7,461 bases of DNA, taken from NCBI GenBank assembly GCA_028687395.1, contig JAQUAE010000082.1, positions 1 to 7,461 on the forward strand, written 5' to 3'. Source of the DNA: Anaerolineales bacterium. Lineage in GTDB: Bacteria > Chloroflexota > Anaerolineae > Anaerolineales > UBA4823. The notes beneath the pieces are model-generated. The model made no database searches. It had not been told where the DNA came from and was given only the letters and a program-made list of their open reading frames with translations. A program made the position numbers and the translations under genes. Shown in pieces: positions 5,629 through 7,461 of this stretch (positions are counted from its first letter, which is position 1; each line of letters opens with the position of its first letter).

Positions 5629-6833
5629 AGCACCCCGACGCTCTTGCCTGCCTCGTGGATGACATCCATGGCGTGCTCGATTTCATCCGCTTCGTGGGCT
5701 GCGGTCACCGTGGCGCGCAAGCGCGACAACCCCGGTGGCACCGCCGGGGATACCACAGGCAGCACAAAGACGTCCTTTTTCTGGGCCGCGCGGGTCATGG
5801 CAAAAGCAGCTTCGTCGCTGCCGCACAGGACAGGCACGATGGCGGTTTCGGTCTTCATCGTGTCGAAGCCACGCTGTTGCAGGCCGCGGATGAATTGTTG
5901 AGCGTTGGCGCGCAGCTTCTCCACCCGCCAGGGTTCTTCCTGAATCACTTCGAACGCCGCCTTGGCTGCCGCGGCCTGGGCGGGAGGCAGGGCGGCAGAA
6001 AAGATGTACGCCCGGCTGGCGTGGCGCAGATATTCGATGACTTCTTTCTTCCCTGCCACGTATCCGCCCACGGAGGGGATGGTCTTGCTCAGCGTGCCCA
6101 TCTTCACGTCGATGGCGCCTTTCATACCGAAGTGTTCTTCGATACCTCGACCGGTCTTCCCCAGTATGCCCACCGAATGCGCTTCGTCGACCATCAGCCA
6201 GGCGCCGTACTTGCGGCACAGAGCGACCAAGGGTGGAAAATCGATCACGTCGCCATCCATGCTGAATACCGCGTCGGCAATCACCAGCTTGCTGGCTTCA
6301 GAACCCGCCTGCTGGAGGCGATTCTCCAGGGCCTCCATGTCGTTGTGGTTGAAGCGCAGGAACTTGGCTCCCGACATCAAGCAGCCGTCCACGATGCTGG
6401 CGTGGTTCAGCTTATCTGAAATCACGTAATCACCGCGCCCGACCAGCGTGGAGACCACGGTGAGGTTGGTGACGTATCCGGAGGTGTAGGTGACGGCTGC
6501 TTCAGTATCTTTATAAGCGGCGATGGTTTCTTCGAGCTGCTTGTGGATCACCAGGCTGCCGGCCAGGGTGCGCACGCCGTGCGTGCCGGTGCCATAGCGG
6601 TCGATGGCTTCCTTCGCAGCGGCGTTGATGCGCGGGTGCCCCACCAGGCCCAGGTAGCTGTAGGAGGCGAACATGCCCATCTCGCGCCCGTCCACCAGGA
6701 CGCGGGCACCGCCGCGCAGCTCCGAGATAGGTTGGTTGTAAAAGTACATATCCGCCTGGCGGATCTGGGCCACACGGTGATTCATGGCGCGTATGCGTTT
6801 TGATATGGCATCATCCATCTGTTCGAGTTCCAT
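5625..6833 (-). CDS. PLP-dependent alpha-oxoamine synthase (KBL/BioF/SPT-like acyltransferase), substrate uncertain
   Basis: Enzymes of this family condense an amino acid with an acyl-CoA or acyl carrier protein thioester, releasing CO2 in most members (not in the KBL-type cleavage reaction). At 402 residues the length is typical. Visible landmarks are the substrate loop SYSYLGLVGHP (58-67), GTGTHGVRTLAGS (81-93), DKLNHASIVDG with the PLP-stacking His at 144, VDEAHSVGILGKTGRG (215-230), and GTLSKT with the Schiff-base Lys at 250. Typical KBL enzymes have GTLGKA-type and GSGGVR-type motifs, so GTLSKT and GTHGVR point to a divergent subgroup closer to lipid or antibiotic oxoamine synthases. The start is firm: AAGGAG lies six bases before the ATG. 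It stands 55 nt after ligA and overlaps the hydrolase gene by 4 nt. Glycine C-acetyltransferase, BioF and serine palmitoyltransferase-like roles remain possible. Confidence 0.93.
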   Translation of the reverse strand: MELEQMDDAISKRIRAMNHRVAQIRQADMYFYNQPISELRGGARVLVDGREMGMFASYSYLGLVGHPRINAAAKEAIDRYGTGTHGVRTLAGSLVIHKQLEETIAAYKDTEAAVTYTSGYVTNLTVVSTLVGRGDYVISDKLNHASIVDGCLMSGAKFLRFNHNDMEALENRLQQAGSEASKLVIADAVFSMDGDVIDFPPLVALCRKYGAWLMVDEAHSVGILGKTGRGIEEHFGMKGAIDVKMGTLSKTIPSVGGYVAGKKEVIEYLRHASRAYIFSAALPPAQAAAAKAAFEVIQEEPWRVEKLRANAQQFIRGLQQRGFDTMKTETAIVPVLCGSDEAAFAMTRAAQKKDVFVLPVVSPAVPPGLSRLRATVTAAHEADEIEHAMDVIHEAGKSVGVL

Positions 6834-6839
6834 TCCTAT

Positions 6840-6845
6840 CTCCTT
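6840..6845 (-). promoter_or_regulatory. Ribosome-binding site of the oxoamine synthase gene
   Basis: AAGGAG on the minus strand ends six bases before the ATG at 6833, the strongest Shine-Dalgarno sequence in the window. It lies in a 55-nt gap after ligA in which I see no terminator, although a weak AT-rich -10-like stretch (TTAAATAC) also occurs there. Confidence 0.75.
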
Positions 6846-6888
6846 TTACCTGTATTTAAGGTTCATCTCCACCCAGAGAGCCGTTCCT

Positions 6889-7461
6889 TTATCCCACCAG
6901 GCTGCGCAGCGCGTCCTCATCCAGGATGGGAACGCCTGATGCCTTCGCTTTGTCCAGTTTGGAGCCCGGATTCTCACCGACGACCAGGTAGCTGGTCGTC
7001 TTGCTCACCGAATCGGTCACCTTGCCGCCATGAGCTTCGATGAAATCCTTGGCTTCCTCACGCGTGAAACCTGACAACGTCCCAGTGATGACGAATGTTT
7101 GCCCGGCAAGGGGCTGTGGCCCAGCGCCTTCCGCGGCGACCGGCTGCGCTACCGGCCAGACGCCCGCCGCGTGCAGCTTGGCCAGCACCCGCTGATTAGC
7201 CGGCCGGGCAAACCAATCCACAATCGCCTGGGCAATATTCGGGCCTATCCCTGAGAGAGTCTGCAGTTCCCCCAAAGTGGCCTGGCTCAGCTCTCCCAGG
7301 TCACGGTAGCGCCGCGCCAGGTCTGCAGCCACCACCTCACCTACGCCGCGAATGCCCAGCGCGGTAATCACCCGCTGGAGGGGTTGCGACTTGGAAGCCG
7401 CGATGGATTGAAGCAGGTTCTCCGCTTTCTTCTCGGCAAACCCCTCCAAATCGAGCAAGTC
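6889..7461 (-). CDS. ligA: NAD-dependent DNA ligase, C-terminal part (5' truncated)
   Basis: The frame is open to the last base of the window, so only the final 190 residues are present; the TTG seen near 7458 is an internal Leu. The fragment begins with DLLDLEGFAEKKAENLL, the well-known entry to the helix-hairpin-helix domain. It continues with the HhH repeats (VITALGIRGVGEVVA and LQTLSGIGPNIAQAI), which contact DNA, and ends with a BRCT domain from about residue 117 (PLAGQTFVITGTLSGFTREEA through LVVGENPGSKLDKAKASGVPILDE). LigA joins nicks between Okazaki fragments using NAD+. The nucleotidyltransferase domain with its catalytic Lys lies outside the window. No signs of decay are visible in this part. 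Confidence 0.96.
   Translation of the reverse strand, partial: DLLDLEGFAEKKAENLLQSIAASKSQPLQRVITALGIRGVGEVVAADLARRYRDLGELSQATLGELQTLSGIGPNIAQAIVDWFARPANQRVLAKLHAAGVWPVAQPVAAEGAGPQPLAGQTFVITGTLSGFTREEAKDFIEAHGGKVTDSVSKTTSYLVVGENPGSKLDKAKASGVPILDEDALRSLVG

Noticed and set aside
5081..5686. Minus-strand frame of 201 codons in another phase over the hydrolase
   Set aside because: It overlaps a gene with a complete Ser-Asp-His triad and its own translation is Arg/Pro/Gly-rich without domains.
5655..6419. Plus-strand open frame of 254 codons opposite the oxoamine synthase
   Set aside because: It is entirely antisense to a firmly identified enzyme and has no motif of its own; GC-rich third positions keep the shadow frame open.

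Overview
The window reads as ordinary bacterial chromosome: GC-rich, densely packed, with GTG and TTG starts, a tmRNA gene, an NAD-dependent DNA ligase and an ECF sigma factor. Protein character (FdhB-like iron-sulfur end, oxoamine synthase plus hydrolase, small membrane proteins) suggests an anaerobic Gram-positive-like or Chloroflexota (Anaerolineae-type) bacterium. That placement is an impression from sequence style and has not been tested by a search. No insertion sequence, prophage, CRISPR array or tRNA was seen.

Layout. (1) Positions 1-390, plus strand: the C-terminal end of an iron-sulfur electron-transfer protein with two [4Fe-4S] motifs, cut by the window edge. (2) 391-491: convergent junction holding a large nested hairpin. 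(3) 492-1419, minus strand: a small two-helix membrane protein followed by a carboxylesterase-type alpha/beta hydrolase. A divergent promoter region (about 1420-1523) separates them from (4) a 110-residue conserved-looking protein of unknown function on the plus strand (1524-1856). (5) 1857-1933: a second convergent junction with a GC-rich hairpin. (6) 1934-2856, minus strand: an ECF sigma factor followed almost immediately by a small membrane protein that may be its partner. (7) 2857-2994: divergent promoter region. (8) 2995-3391, plus strand: complete one-piece tmRNA (ssrA) with an encoded CCA end and a readable 17-residue degradation tag, closed by a strong intrinsic terminator. (9) 3450-7461, minus strand: a compact four-gene run read in the order ligA (end only), alpha-oxoamine synthase, alpha/beta hydrolase, RlmI-like 23S rRNA cytosine methyltransferase. 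Spacings are 55 nt, a 4-nt ATGA overlap, and 22 nt, so co-transcription is likely.

How the genes relate. tmRNA rescues stalled ribosomes, RlmI modifies 23S rRNA and LigA seals DNA nicks; these are housekeeping functions. The less understood parts are the coupled oxoamine synthase/hydrolase pair, whose active-site motifs differ from textbook KBL and BioF enzymes, and the sigma factor with its small membrane companion. I did not find convincing evidence of a wholly new multi-gene system; the best leads are those two pairs, the 110-residue orphan, and the unusually basic tmRNA tag.
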